The position numbers and the translations under genes are program-made. This document shows, one piece after another, positions 43,524-52,969 of a stretch of 64,000 nucleotides of DNA. Every line of letters starts with the position of its first letter. Position 1 is the stretch's first letter. Source of the DNA: Alicyclobacillus sp. SO9 (GTDB lineage Bacteria > Bacillota > Bacilli > Alicyclobacillales > Alicyclobacillaceae); the NCBI RefSeq assembly GCF_016406125.1, contig NZ_CP066339.1:1984001-2048000 (forward strand), read 5' to 3'. Under the pieces are notes generated by a model. It searched no databases and was not told the origin of the DNA. It was given only the letters and a program-made list of their open reading frames with translations.

Positions 43524-44531
43524 ATGGCGACACTAAAGGATGTAGCGCGTGCCGCAGGCGTGTCAACGGCAACCGTGTCGCGGGCACTTGGCGGTACTGG
43601 TTATGTCTCCGATGAAGTGAAACATCGCGTTATGGCAGCGGTAAAAGATTTAAATTATCAAATGAACGGTATTGCGCGGAGTCTTCGAAACGCAAAGACG
43701 AATACTATCGGCGTTTTAGTTCCTGATATTTCCAATCCGTACTTCATGGAGATCATCCGTTCTTTTGAAGAAGATGTCAGTTCCAGCAACTATAATATCT
43801 TGGTGGCGAGTTCAGCAGAGACCCCCGAAAAAGAGCAGAAACTAGTCGAAGTTTTCGTTGAAAAGCGTGTAGACGCCATTGTTTTGGCAACCTGCCAGGA
43901 AGATGTCAGTCGTTCCGTCGCGGCCTGTCAACAAGGCGGTGTTCCTGTACTGCTCATTGATAGGTCTGCTGCCAACATTGACGTGGATACAGTTGTTGAA
44001 GAAAGTGTGTCTAGTACGTATGAAATTGTGAAATACCTGATTTCTTTAGGACATCGTAAGATTTCTATGATTAATGGAAGTGCGCCAATTAGTACGATTT
44101 CGGAACGGGAAAGAGGATTTCGCCAAGCGCTTGAGGATTTTAAGGTGCCACTGGTTCCAGAATACATACAGCATGGTGAATTTACACAGGAAAGTGGCTA
44201 CTATTTAGGTAATCGATTACTTACCTTGTCAGACCCGCCAACGGCGATATTTTGTTCCAACAACTTTATTACCGTCGGGCTTATGGTTGCTGCGAACAAC
44301 TTGAAGGTACGCATACCGGAAGATGTTTCTGTGGTGAGTTTCGGAGAGCTGTTATTACCAGAGTTGATTCAACCCCGGGTGACGGCGGTCATTCAAGACC
44401 CAGAGAAGGTAGGGAAAATAGCCAGCCGTATTTTGCTTCACAGGATTGAGGATAAGAGTTTAACCGCGACAGAGCGCACCGTTTTATCAACGTATATCCG
44501 CTTAGGTGATTCAGTTTTGCCGAGGAGTTAG
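43524..44531 (+). CDS. LacI/GalR-family transcriptional regulator
   Basis: The 335-residue protein has the classic LacI headpiece MATLKDVARAAGVSTATVSR at residues 1-20 and the hinge helix around 45-60 (NGIARSLRNAKTNTIG). The periplasmic-binding-like effector domain follows, with VLVPDISNPYFMEIIRSFEE, RVDAIVLATCQ, GHRKISMINGSA and PTAIFCSNNF. The full length suggests a functional regulator that releases DNA on binding a sugar. It separates the long ABC/Gfo-Idh operon from the GH78/TRAP/fucose genes and could control either. A strong self-operator candidate lies 15 bases upstream. Confidence 0.93.
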   Translation: MATLKDVARAAGVSTATVSRALGGTGYVSDEVKHRVMAAVKDLNYQMNGIARSLRNAKTNTIGVLVPDISNPYFMEIIRSFEEDVSSSNYNILVASSAETPEKEQKLVEVFVEKRVDAIVLATCQEDVSRSVAACQQGGVPVLLIDRSAANIDVDTVVEESVSSTYEIVKYLISLGHRKISMINGSAPISTISERERGFRQALEDFKVPLVPEYIQHGEFTQESGYYLGNRLLTLSDPPTAIFCSNNFITVGLMVAANNLKVRIPEDVSVVSFGELLLPELIQPRVTAVIQDPEKVGKIASRILLHRIEDKSLTATERTVLSTYIRLGDSVLPRS

Positions 44532-44647
44532 TCGAATTGTCAAAAGGTATTGCTGGTGGAGAAGCAGGGTTGTGCAATCTCGTAAACATATCATTTGAAT
44601 ATTGGAAATAGGCGGAATTTTATGTCTTTTGGAAGGGGTGAGGATAC

Positions 44648-47182
44648 GTGCAAAGCGGTGAAACGCAAGATTTCAAGACTGACTTTCCGAAAGTACGATG
44701 GAGAGGTAAGTGGATTTCTGCGCCGTCCGTGGTTGGAGGTCGAAGAACCGTATCTTCTGCTGCCCTCGGTCACACTATTTTGTTCCGGAAGAGCTTTGAT
44801 GTGGCTGACAGCGGTTGCGAAAAGTTCCCCGCGAGAGTGACAGCGGATTCCCGCTACATTTTGTGGTTGAATGGTGTGGAAGTATCCCGAGGGCCGATTC
44901 GAAGTCAGCCGCGAAGGCTCACCTATGACGTTGTCGACTTGGCACCGTATCTACGTTCTGGCAGGAACGTACTTTGTGCTCGCGTTCAGTACTACGGCGA
45001 AAACACTGCGTGGTGGATGAAGGCGGATGCAAACCTAGCGTTGGGTAACTTTGGGGTATTTGCTTTCGAAGCGTATTGTGACAAGGACAAATCCCTTATC
45101 AGTGACGATAGTTGGAAAGCAACTGTCTCTGATGCATGGAGTTCCGTTCCCATGCAAGATAGAACACTGTCAACCGCACCGCTTGAAGTATTTGACGCTC
45201 GCAGACTGTCTATGCACTGGATTGATCTCAACTTTGATGATACGGGCTGGTCGTCTGCGAAGATTGTAGCGGCGGAGCATATGGGCTCGCTGAAATATGA
45301 CAGTCCTCCAACCGATCCCTATGGACCCATGCGTGTGAGACCGATTTCCAAACTCACAACCTTTGAAAAAACCAGTTCTGTTCATTCAGTACATGTGGTC
45401 CACGATGAGCTTAGTTTGCACTCGGATCCAGTCAAGCACGTGCTGGCCAATCTAGCTGCAGATAACATTCAGTCCGTTGCGGCAAAGCCCGATTTCCCGG
45501 TTGCAATGCAAGTTGCGGGCGGTTGCGCCACCGTAATTATTGTTGACTTCGGTCGGGAGGTTGCGGGAACACTGCGAATCGCTCTGGATGCACCCGAAGG
45601 GACGGTTGTGGACGTTGCTGCCTCCGAAGCGCTGAGTGCGTTCGCAAGTGCGAATCAACACACAGGTTTTCGCTACATTGCGCGGGGACAGGAGGATTCC
45701 TTTGAGTCTTTTGATCCGATGGGGATGCGCTATGCAAAAGTCTGTATCACAGGTACTCACGAATGTCGTGTAGAGTCCGTAACCATTCACGAGCGTCTGT
45801 ATCCGTTTACAGACCGTGGGTCTTTCATCTCGAACGACAGTCGCTTGAACTCCATCTTCGAAGCCGGCGTTCGCACAGTCTCACTCACTTCCCACGATGC
45901 CTTCATAGACTGTCCGTCTCGGGAACAACGCGCATGGATAGGTGACAGTGTTGTTCATCAATTAGTGCATCTTACCGTGAACGCGGATTGGAAATTGGCG
46001 ATATGGAATCCACAGTTGGCCAATTCTCCGAGATACGATGGTATTCTTCCGATGTCTGTTGCAGGGGATTCAGAGGCTGCAGGCGGCGTCAACATTCCGG
46101 AGTGGTCCCTGCACTGGATTAGCAGTGTCTACAACCTGTACCGGTATGTAGGAGATAAGGTTTTGGTTGCCAGCCTACTACCATCCGTAGAACGCGTTCT
46201 CAGATGGTTTCTTCCATACCAAAACGAGCAGGGGCTATTGGAGCATCTTCCTGAATGGGTCCTTGTTGACTGGTCTACGGTGATGCGTGAAGGAGCTTCA
46301 TCCATTCTAAACGCACACTTTGCCTTGGGCCTGTGGCAGTTTTCAGAGATGGCTGCCTGGCTTGAGGACGCTGGCCGTGCGAAATGGGCAACAACGATTT
46401 GGTCAGAAATAAGGAATTCATTCGATGTTTTTTGGGACCCAAAGCGGGAGGCTTATGTTGACAACATCGTCAACGGCATCCCAGGACGGGCCATAAGCCA
46501 GTTGGCACAGGCACTGCCTGTTTGTGGTCGTTTGGTGCCGCCAGAGCGTTTTGATGCACTGTTGCGAAATATGGTGGACAAGCGGCATCTCACGTGCAAA
46601 TCGTGGTTGGCTGATGTGTTTGAACGATTCATTTCAGAAGCGCCAAATCTGACGAGTGAGCAGGATGGAAACGAATTGCTGCTGGAGTCTATTGTTAATG
46701 GTTCTATGGACATCAACGTGGACTGGGATATGGAACAGGAAAGCGTTGAAGCCCAGCCCTTTATGAGATACATGGTACACGACGCCGTTGTATTAGCAGG
46801 CGGGCCTGACAAAATTGCGGATTTGTGCCTTGACTGGGGAAGTTTTCTTGACGCAGAAGGGGACACATTCTGGGAGTTGTGGACAGGAGGCAGTCTATGC
46901 CATGGATGGAGTAGTACTCCGACGCGAGACTTAATTCAGTACACCCTGGGAGTGACGCCGGCAACCCCAGGATTTGAGTCTGCGCGCATTGCTCCGCGAC
47001 TAGGTCATCTGGAATGGGCCAAAGGACAAGTGCCAACTCCCTACGGCTTCATTACAGTTCATATAGATAAGCATTCTATTTTGGTGGAATCACCCGTCCC
47101 GTTTCATTTGGATTTGTCTGGCGACGAGGAGTTGTGTTTTCCTGCGGGAAGGCATTCTTTAGATAGAGTTTCTGACTCCTAA
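44648..47182 (+). CDS. Intracellular alpha-L-rhamnosidase-like enzyme, glycoside hydrolase family 78
   Basis: The 844-residue protein starts at GTG 44648 behind GGAAGGGGTGAGG and lacks a signal peptide. N-terminal beta-sandwich domains (about 15-320; SRYILWLNGVEVSRGP and LTYDVVDLAPYLRSGRNVL are typical of the GH78 N domains) precede the alpha/alpha-barrel. The barrel carries the family's catalytic motif DCPSREQRAWIGDS near residue 420, holding the acidic residues and arginine of GH78. The C-terminal beta domain includes GWSSTPTRDLIQYTLGV. GH78 enzymes release L-rhamnose from glycosides or polysaccharide fragments. The gene stands between the LacI gene and the TRAP transporter genes. Confidence 0.88.
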   Translation: MQSGETQDFKTDFPKVRWRGKWISAPSVVGGRRTVSSAALGHTILFRKSFDVADSGCEKFPARVTADSRYILWLNGVEVSRGPIRSQPRRLTYDVVDLAPYLRSGRNVLCARVQYYGENTAWWMKADANLALGNFGVFAFEAYCDKDKSLISDDSWKATVSDAWSSVPMQDRTLSTAPLEVFDARRLSMHWIDLNFDDTGWSSAKIVAAEHMGSLKYDSPPTDPYGPMRVRPISKLTTFEKTSSVHSVHVVHDELSLHSDPVKHVLANLAADNIQSVAAKPDFPVAMQVAGGCATVIIVDFGREVAGTLRIALDAPEGTVVDVAASEALSAFASANQHTGFRYIARGQEDSFESFDPMGMRYAKVCITGTHECRVESVTIHERLYPFTDRGSFISNDSRLNSIFEAGVRTVSLTSHDAFIDCPSREQRAWIGDSVVHQLVHLTVNADWKLAIWNPQLANSPRYDGILPMSVAGDSEAAGGVNIPEWSLHWISSVYNLYRYVGDKVLVASLLPSVERVLRWFLPYQNEQGLLEHLPEWVLVDWSTVMREGASSILNAHFALGLWQFSEMAAWLEDAGRAKWATTIWSEIRNSFDVFWDPKREAYVDNIVNGIPGRAISQLAQALPVCGRLVPPERFDALLRNMVDKRHLTCKSWLADVFERFISEAPNLTSEQDGNELLLESIVNGSMDINVDWDMEQESVEAQPFMRYMVHDAVVLAGGPDKIADLCLDWGSFLDAEGDTFWELWTGGSLCHGWSSTPTRDLIQYTLGVTPATPGFESARIAPRLGHLEWAKGQVPTPYGFITVHIDKHSILVESPVPFHLDLSGDEELCFPAGRHSLDRVSDS

Positions 47183-47255
47183 TCGCGTTACAAGGGGGTG
47201 GACGTCAACTGAGCAATGGGTCGCATTTCGTACTAAATCTAAGGGGGATATTCTA

Positions 47256-48335
47256 ATGAGAACAAGGTTCAATAGGTACTACCTAACGCTTACGGCCGCA
47301 ACTGTAGCAACAATGGCTTTGGTCGCTGGATGCGGGACCACGAATACTGCAAGTAATACGTCGAAGTCAAATTCTTCGAAGAGTTCCGCTGCCAATGGGA
47401 AAACAATCACATTGACGTATAGTACGGTAGCAACGCCCGACCAATTAGAGGTGAAGGCTGCAAAGAAATTTATTAGCGAGGTAGAAAGTCTGACCAATAA
47501 CAAGGTCAAGATTAAGCTTTATACTTCCGGCAGCCTCTATGGTCAGGATGCCGCTTTGCCCGCAGTTGAGCAGGGAAATTTAGATATGACCACAGTTTCT
47601 GCAGCTACATTGGCCCCCCAAGTCCCGGAACTCGGAATGTTCACAGCGGCTTACACGTTTAAGAACTATACGGCAATGGATAAAGTTTTGAATGGCAGTA
47701 TTGGGAAGAAACTGTTTAAGCAGGTTGCGCAAAAGACCCATGTACTCCCTCTTGACGCTTGGTATCTAGGAAATCGGGAACTGAATTATCGCAATGTTGG
47801 GCACGCCATAAAAACCCCGCAGGATATGAAGGGTGTAAAGCTGAGAATGCCAGATGCAAAAGCATGGCTGAATCTTGGTAAGGCGTTGGGAGCCAACCCT
47901 GTTCCGCTGTCCTTCAGCAATGTCTACACTTCTCTACAAACGGGCACCATTGACGCACAGGATAATCCGTTGCCGACAGATAAGGCCGACAAATTCTATG
48001 AAGTTGCAAAGAACATAAGTCTTACTAATCATGTAATCGATTCCATCTGGCCCGCTATCAGCGATAAGGCATGGAATAAACTGACTCCCAGTGAGCAATC
48101 GGATATGCAAAAGGCAGTGTCTGATGCAGGAAAATGGATGGCGCAACAAACCATTCAGCAACAGAAGACGCTCGTTAAATGGTTTCAACAGCATGGCGTC
48201 ACAATTGTTCATCCTGATGTAAACGCATTCTATAAATATGCTCAAAATTGGTATAAAACCCACCCATCTGCTACGAAGGGATGGAACAAAACCCTGCTAA
48301 AGCAGGTACAGCAAGTGAATGCGTCCGTCAAGTAA
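47256..48335 (+). CDS. TRAP transporter substrate-binding lipoprotein, DctP family
   Basis: The 359-residue protein has a lipobox ALVAGC with the cysteine at residue 26, then a Ser/Asn-rich tether. The DctP fold shows NNKVKIKLYTSGSLYG, GVKLRMPDA with the arginine that usually binds the ligand carboxylate near residue 195, FSNVYTSLQTGTIDAQDNPL and a long helix connecting the lobes. The conserved arginine implies an organic or sugar acid as ligand. A stem-loop follows before the small membrane subunit gene, as after the ABC binding-protein gene. AAGGGGG precedes the ATG. Confidence 0.92.
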   Translation: MRTRFNRYYLTLTAATVATMALVAGCGTTNTASNTSKSNSSKSSAANGKTITLTYSTVATPDQLEVKAAKKFISEVESLTNNKVKIKLYTSGSLYGQDAALPAVEQGNLDMTTVSAATLAPQVPELGMFTAAYTFKNYTAMDKVLNGSIGKKLFKQVAQKTHVLPLDAWYLGNRELNYRNVGHAIKTPQDMKGVKLRMPDAKAWLNLGKALGANPVPLSFSNVYTSLQTGTIDAQDNPLPTDKADKFYEVAKNISLTNHVIDSIWPAISDKAWNKLTPSEQSDMQKAVSDAGKWMAQQTIQQQKTLVKWFQQHGVTIVHPDVNAFYKYAQNWYKTHPSATKGWNKTLLKQVQQVNASVK

Positions 48336-48344
48336 GTCAATTTA

Positions 48345-48370
48345 GCGGAGGACTGCCAGGGGTCCTCCGC
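48345..48370 (+). other. Intra-operon stem-loop after the TRAP binding-protein gene
   Basis: GCGGAGGAC (48345-48353) pairs with GTCCTCCGC (48362-48370) around an eight-base loop. No T-run follows and the next gene starts 20 bases later. It probably stabilises the dctP message or causes partial termination. Confidence 0.6.
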
Positions 48371-48389
48371 CCTGCGTGGGGGTGTAAGT

Positions 48390-48899
48390 GTGCTTCAGAC
48401 TCTGAAAGTCTTAAGAAACATTGTGGAAATTTATATTCCCGTTATTTCATTTTCCGTGATGTTCTGTGCGTTTATTGTCGGGATTTTTTATCGGTATGTT
48501 CTGGACAATCCACTGACTTGGCCCTTCGAGGTCTCGTCGATAGGATTTCTTTGGGCAGCCCTCTTTGGCGCAGTCTACGCGATGCGTACTCGCAGTCACA
48601 TTGCCTTTGACGTGGTGTATGATTTGATGTCTCCGAGAGTTCAGCGAATTGCACGCCTTGTCTCAAACGGTTTGATGTTCGTTGGATTTAGCATCGCGCT
48701 GTATCCGACATATCACTATATCCAATTCATGCACACCCAACAGACACCGGATTTTCAGATTCCCTTTAATGTGGTGTACGCTCCCTTTGCCTTGTTCTGC
48801 CTCACCGTATCTATTTACTCTCTGATTGACCTTTGGCAGGACATTCGCTCTATGTTTCATCACCGTGAAACACTTCTGAGGGAGGGACAGCAGACATGA
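48390..48899 (+). CDS. TRAP transporter small membrane subunit, DctQ family
   Basis: The 169-residue protein has four membrane helices, at roughly 10-35, 45-65, 85-110 and 128-150. The first loop LDNPLTWPFEVSSIGFLWAA is typical of DctQ proteins. It starts with GTG behind GGGGGTG and ends with an ATGA overlap with the large subunit gene. It forms the transporter's membrane complex with DctM. Confidence 0.9.
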   Translation: MLQTLKVLRNIVEIYIPVISFSVMFCAFIVGIFYRYVLDNPLTWPFEVSSIGFLWAALFGAVYAMRTRSHIAFDVVYDLMSPRVQRIARLVSNGLMFVGFSIALYPTYHYIQFMHTQQTPDFQIPFNVVYAPFALFCLTVSIYSLIDLWQDIRSMFHHRETLLREGQQT

Positions 48900-50185
48900 C
48901 CTGGTACTTTGCCATTCCCCTGGTTCTTTTTGTATTAATGTTCATCGTTCGTATGCCTTTAGGTTTAGGGCTGATGTTGACGGGTGTGTTTTATTTGTTG
49001 GCAACAGGCCAAGATGTGGGTCTGATGGCGGAGAATATTGTCAGTAAATTATACACACAGAGGGTCATTATTGCAGTGCCGCTATTTGTCTTCACAGCTA
49101 ACGTCTTTAATCGAGGAGAAATCACCGATCGCATTTTTACATGGGTCAATTCGTTCATTGCCAAGTACCGCGGCGGCTTAGGACATGTAACTGTGATTGA
49201 CTCGATGATTTACTCCGGCATGACGGGCTCATCGACAGCTGAGGCGGCTGGTCTTGGAAAGATGGAAATTTCGACGATGAAAAAGATGGGTTATGACGGC
49301 GGATTCAGCTGTGCAATCGCAGCATCTGCTTCTACGTTAGGAACCATTATTCCGCCGAGTATTCCAATGATATGGTTTGCGTTACTCTCCGGCGCGTCTA
49401 TCGGACAACTGTTTCTTGGCGGCGTTGTCCCTGGGGTTCTCTTTGGCATCGCTTTAATGGTCTATGTGGTTTTTATATCTTATCGCAGAGGATATCCAAA
49501 GGGTGAGTCCTTTACTTTGCGAGAGTTTTTTGTCAGTACATTCAAGGCATTTCCAGCGCTCTTGACTCCAGTCATTCTTCTTGGCGGTATCTATTCAGGG
49601 GCCATGACAGCGACGGGTTCTGGGGCTGTCGCCGGTCTGTACGCCTTGATTCTCGGAGTTCTTGTCTATCGTGTCATAGGTTGGAAAGAGACCTACGAAC
49701 TGTTGGTTGATACAGTCCGAATGACTGGCATGTTGACCATGCTCGTGGCTGGCGCATACATGTTTTCGTTCATCGTCGCTCAGCAGCAATTGCCAAATGT
49801 GGTAGCCCATCTGATGTTGGGTGTTTCAGATAACAAGTATTTGTTTCTCTTGGTCATCAACATTGTGTTTCTTTTGCTGGGAATGGTCTTGGACACCTCG
49901 GTTATCACACTGGTTTTTGTGCCCATCGTTCTTCCGCTCGTAGAACAATTTCATATCTCGCTGATTCACTTTGGTGTGATGATTGTCCTGAATATGATGA
50001 TAGGTCTTTCCACACCCCCTTACGGACCTCTGCTCTATATCACGTCGGCTGTTTCGGAAACACCGTTGCGGGATGTAATCAGGGAGATATGGCCGCAATT
50101 AATCGCCATGATTATCGTTTTGATTGTGGTTACCTATATACCAGCTACCGTGACTTGGCTGCCAAATCACGCGATAGCAAAATAA
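48896..50185 (+). CDS. TRAP transporter large membrane subunit, DctM family
   Basis: The 429-residue protein has about twelve hydrophobic segments. The DctM family's conserved stretch GMTGSSTAEAAGLGKMEIST lies near residue 105, and SASTLGTIIPPSIPMI near 140, with the repeat-related GLSTPPYGPLLYITSAVS near 365. It is the sodium-coupled translocation subunit working with the DctQ and DctP proteins encoded upstream. It is followed after 15 bases by a lyase gene, an arrangement often seen where the TRAP system feeds that enzyme. Confidence 0.93.
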   Translation: MTWYFAIPLVLFVLMFIVRMPLGLGLMLTGVFYLLATGQDVGLMAENIVSKLYTQRVIIAVPLFVFTANVFNRGEITDRIFTWVNSFIAKYRGGLGHVTVIDSMIYSGMTGSSTAEAAGLGKMEISTMKKMGYDGGFSCAIAASASTLGTIIPPSIPMIWFALLSGASIGQLFLGGVVPGVLFGIALMVYVVFISYRRGYPKGESFTLREFFVSTFKAFPALLTPVILLGGIYSGAMTATGSGAVAGLYALILGVLVYRVIGWKETYELLVDTVRMTGMLTMLVAGAYMFSFIVAQQQLPNVVAHLMLGVSDNKYLFLLVINIVFLLLGMVLDTSVITLVFVPIVLPLVEQFHISLIHFGVMIVLNMMIGLSTPPYGPLLYITSAVSETPLRDVIREIWPQLIAMIIVLIVVTYIPATVTWLPNHAIAK

Positions 50186-50200
50186 GTGAGGAGGAGTGTC

Positions 50201-51088
50201 ATGAACACTTCAGGGACTTTCAATGGAGTCTATTCTCTGCTGCTAACGCCTTTTCAGTCTGACAAGAAGATTGACTGGGATACCTATGAGAAGTACGTCG
50301 AGTGGCAGCTGGCATTTCAACCAAACGGCCTGTTTGCTGTTTGTGGAACAAGTGAAATGAAGTGGCTGCTTCGTTCAGAACGCATGGAGTTGGCAAAAAG
50401 AGCCGTTAAGCGAGCTGGGAATCTCCCGGTTATCGCCACGGCAAATTTGGATGACGACAGACAGATGCATAAGGAAGAAATTCAAGAGATGATTGAAACC
50501 GGTGTGTCAGGAATTGTTCTTGTTCCGCCCCTTGGGCTGGGCATAGATGCGTCGCAGTTAGAGGAGTATTTTTCGGAACTCATTGAGCTGTCATCGGTTC
50601 CCGTGTTGATTTATGAGTGGCCGCAAACCGCACCCCATATAGTGTCAGCGGAAACCTTCTCCTCTTTGGTGAAGCGTACAGGCCTGCGGGGAATCAAAGA
50701 TACGACCTGTACGCTAGAGGGGATTTCAGAGAAAATCAAAAGCATTTCAGGCTACGATGCAACTGTTTTTCAAGCAAACATTCCTTTTTTGTTGGACTCA
50801 CTCGACGTTGGTGTAGAAGGAATCATGGCCGTGGTGAGCAGTTGCTGTGCAGACTGGGTGGTGGAATTATGGCAACGGCGCCATGACCTCTCAGCAAGAG
50901 GCGACCTTTATTCAAAACTCTTACAGCTGGATATGTTGTTGCGCTTGGGCTACCCGGCCACGGGCAAGTTTCTTGCCCGCGCTCGCGGCATCGATATAAG
51001 TCCCGCCACTCGTTGGCCCATTGAGCTGACGAAGGAAGCAGAACGGGCATTAGCTGCATTCGTTGATGAGTTCGCTTTACAGAGTTAG
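50201..51088 (+). CDS. DHDPS/N-acetylneuraminate-lyase family aldolase or dehydratase
   Basis: A 295-residue TIM-barrel enzyme, started at ATG 50201 behind GAGGAGGAG. The Schiff-base lysine lies in LRGIKDTTCTLEG near residue 165 and the catalytic tyrosine in VPVLIYEWPQTAPH near 137. The usual G-T/S-T-GE substrate loop is replaced by VCGTSEMKWL, and the YYNxP motif of dihydrodipicolinate synthase and sialate lyase is YEWPQ. It is therefore neither a typical DapA nor a typical NanA, and an aldolase or dehydratase for another 2-keto acid is more likely. Its place behind a carboxylate-type TRAP transporter and before fucI suggests a sugar-acid substrate. Confidence 0.82.
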   Translation: MNTSGTFNGVYSLLLTPFQSDKKIDWDTYEKYVEWQLAFQPNGLFAVCGTSEMKWLLRSERMELAKRAVKRAGNLPVIATANLDDDRQMHKEEIQEMIETGVSGIVLVPPLGLGIDASQLEEYFSELIELSSVPVLIYEWPQTAPHIVSAETFSSLVKRTGLRGIKDTTCTLEGISEKIKSISGYDATVFQANIPFLLDSLDVGVEGIMAVVSSCCADWVVELWQRRHDLSARGDLYSKLLQLDMLLRLGYPATGKFLARARGIDISPATRWPIELTKEAERALAAFVDEFALQS

Positions 51089-51159
51089 TTACAGAGCTAG
51101 AGATTTAATAGTCCATAAACAGCTACAAATGACGTCAGCATGATTGGGAGGCACAAGAC

Positions 51160-52947
51160 ATGGGGAACACAAACGCAATGATGGATGAAACGTATCCAAA
51201 GATAGGTATCAGACCCGTAGTGGATGGCCGACGCGGAGGAATTCGAGAGTCACTGGAAGAGGTCACCATGAATTTAGCGAGATCGGCTGCAGAACTTTTT
51301 AGAAATCACCTACGCTATCCAAACGGTCAGCCGGTTCAGGTGGTGATAGCCGATACCTGCATTGGGGGCATTACGGAAGCGGTTGCCGCGAACCGACAAT
51401 TTGCGGCTCTAAATGTCGGTGCGACGTTAACTGTTACACCTTCTTGGTGTTATCCGACGGAGACGATGGATCAAGACCCGATTCTGCCGAAAGCCGTGTG
51501 GGGGTTCAACGGCACAGAACGACCAGGAGCAGTCTATCTTGCTGCGGTTCAGGCTGCCCATAACCAAAAGGGGTTACCGGTCTTCTCAATATATGGGCAC
51601 AATGTACAGGACATGGGTGACACATCAATTGAGTCAGATGTAGAAGACAAATTACTTCGCTTTGGGCGGTCTGCTTTGGCGGTTGCTTTGATGCGCAACA
51701 AATCTTATCTTTCCATCGGAACGGTTGCCATGGGCATCGCCGGCTGCATTCCTCAAGAGGACTTCTTTCAGTCTTACTTAGGTATGCGTAACGAATATGT
51801 AGACATGACAGAACTCCTTCGCCGGATAGATGGAGAAATATATGACAAGGCGGAGTTTCAAACTGCCCTGGAGTGGGTGCATGAATACTGCAAAGAAGGA
51901 GTCGATGTCAATCCCCCCGAAGTGCAGCGTTCAAGACTACAAAAGGACGAGGACTGGGAAACCGTTGTCAAGATGACACTTATTATCCGTGATCTCATGA
52001 TTGGCAACCCCGTGCTTGACGACATGGGTTACGGAGAAGAAGCTCTTGGACACAGTGCGATTGCCGCTGGGTTTCAAGGACAGCGGGCTTGGACGGACCA
52101 GTATCCAAACGGAGATTTTGCAGAAGCCATTCTGACAAGTTCATTTGATTGGAATGGAACGCGATTGCCTTATATGCTGGCGACAGAGAACGACTCGCTG
52201 AATGCTGCAACGATGCTGTTTGGATCTTTATTAACAAATCGTGCCCAAATTTTTGCGGATGTACGTACCTATTGGAGCCCGGAGGCAATCGAAAGAGTAG
52301 TTGGCAAGAAACCCACTGGGATGGCAGAAGGAGGCGTAATCCACTTAACCAATTCCGGTTCAGCTGCGCTTGATGGAAGTGGGCAACAGACAGTAGACGG
52401 TACTCCTGTCATGAAACCTTGGTGGGAGGTCTCCGAGACCGATGTGAAAGCGTGTTTGGAAGCTACTTCGTGGTGTCCAGCGGTTGATTTCTTTCGAGGA
52501 GGAGGCTTCTCTTCTCGATATGTGAGCCGAGGCGGAATGCCCGTTACGATGGCTCGAATTAACGTGGTTAAAGATTTAGGGCCAGTCTTACAACTGGTTG
52601 AAGGTTACACCGTTGAGTTGCCAGAGGATATGCACAGAGTGTTGGATGAAAGAACAAACCCGACTTGGCCCGCAACGTGGTTTGTTCCCAGACTGACGGG
52701 AGAAGGAGCCTTTCGTGATGTCTACTCTGTGATGAACAATTGGGGCTCCAATCATTGCGCCGTCAGTTATGGACACGTTGGTGCAGACTTACTGACACTG
52801 GCTTCGATGCTGAGAATACCCGTGAACATGCACAACATACCCGATGCAGACGTATTTCGCCCTTCAGTCTGGAGTCAATTTGGTACAAATGACCCAGAAT
52901 CAGCCGACTACCGGGCATGTAGGACATATGGCCCAATTTATGTCTGA
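51160..52947 (+). CDS. fucI: L-fucose isomerase
   Basis: The 595-residue protein closely follows E. coli FucI in length and order of motifs: [90 protein letters not shown] with the active-site aspartate/glutamate region, [16 protein letters not shown] and [12 protein letters not shown] at the end. It converts L-fucose to L-fuculose, and such enzymes also accept D-arabinose. GGGAGG precedes the ATG. The kinase gene starts 22 bases later. A fuculose-phosphate aldolase and an alpha-fucosidase are not in the window. Confidence 0.95.
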   Translation: MGNTNAMMDETYPKIGIRPVVDGRRGGIRESLEEVTMNLARSAAELFRNHLRYPNGQPVQVVIADTCIGGITEAVAANRQFAALNVGATLTVTPSWCYPTETMDQDPILPKAVWGFNGTERPGAVYLAAVQAAHNQKGLPVFSIYGHNVQDMGDTSIESDVEDKLLRFGRSALAVALMRNKSYLSIGTVAMGIAGCIPQEDFFQSYLGMRNEYVDMTELLRRIDGEIYDKAEFQTALEWVHEYCKEGVDVNPPEVQRSRLQKDEDWETVVKMTLIIRDLMIGNPVLDDMGYGEEALGHSAIAAGFQGQRAWTDQYPNGDFAEAILTSSFDWNGTRLPYMLATENDSLNAATMLFGSLLTNRAQIFADVRTYWSPEAIERVVGKKPTGMAEGGVIHLTNSGSAALDGSGQQTVDGTPVMKPWWEVSETDVKACLEATSWCPAVDFFRGGGFSSRYVSRGGMPVTMARINVVKDLGPVLQLVEGYTVELPEDMHRVLDERTNPTWPATWFVPRLTGEGAFRDVYSVMNNWGSNHCAVSYGHVGADLLTLASMLRIPVNMHNIPDADVFRPSVWSQFGTNDPESADYRACRTYGPIYV

Positions 52948-52969
52948 GCTTGATGGAGGGGGATTCTCA

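Noticed and set aside
35690-48040. Further AATCGATT words (near 35691, 44213 and 48035) as extra LacI operators.
   Set aside because: They lie inside coding sequences and look like chance occurrences of a short word.
50201-51088. Calling the DHDPS-family gene nanA to complete a sialic acid pathway with the TRAP transporter, nanE and nagB.
   Set aside because: The substrate loop and YYNxP motif of sialate lyase are absent (CGTSE, YEWPQ), and the gene is 18 kb from nanE. Kept only as a family call.
52844-52969. An N-terminal extension of the kinase gene to 52844.
   Set aside because: It overlaps the conserved end of fucI, lacks a ribosome site, and the kinase fold begins right after GTG 52970, which has a strong site.
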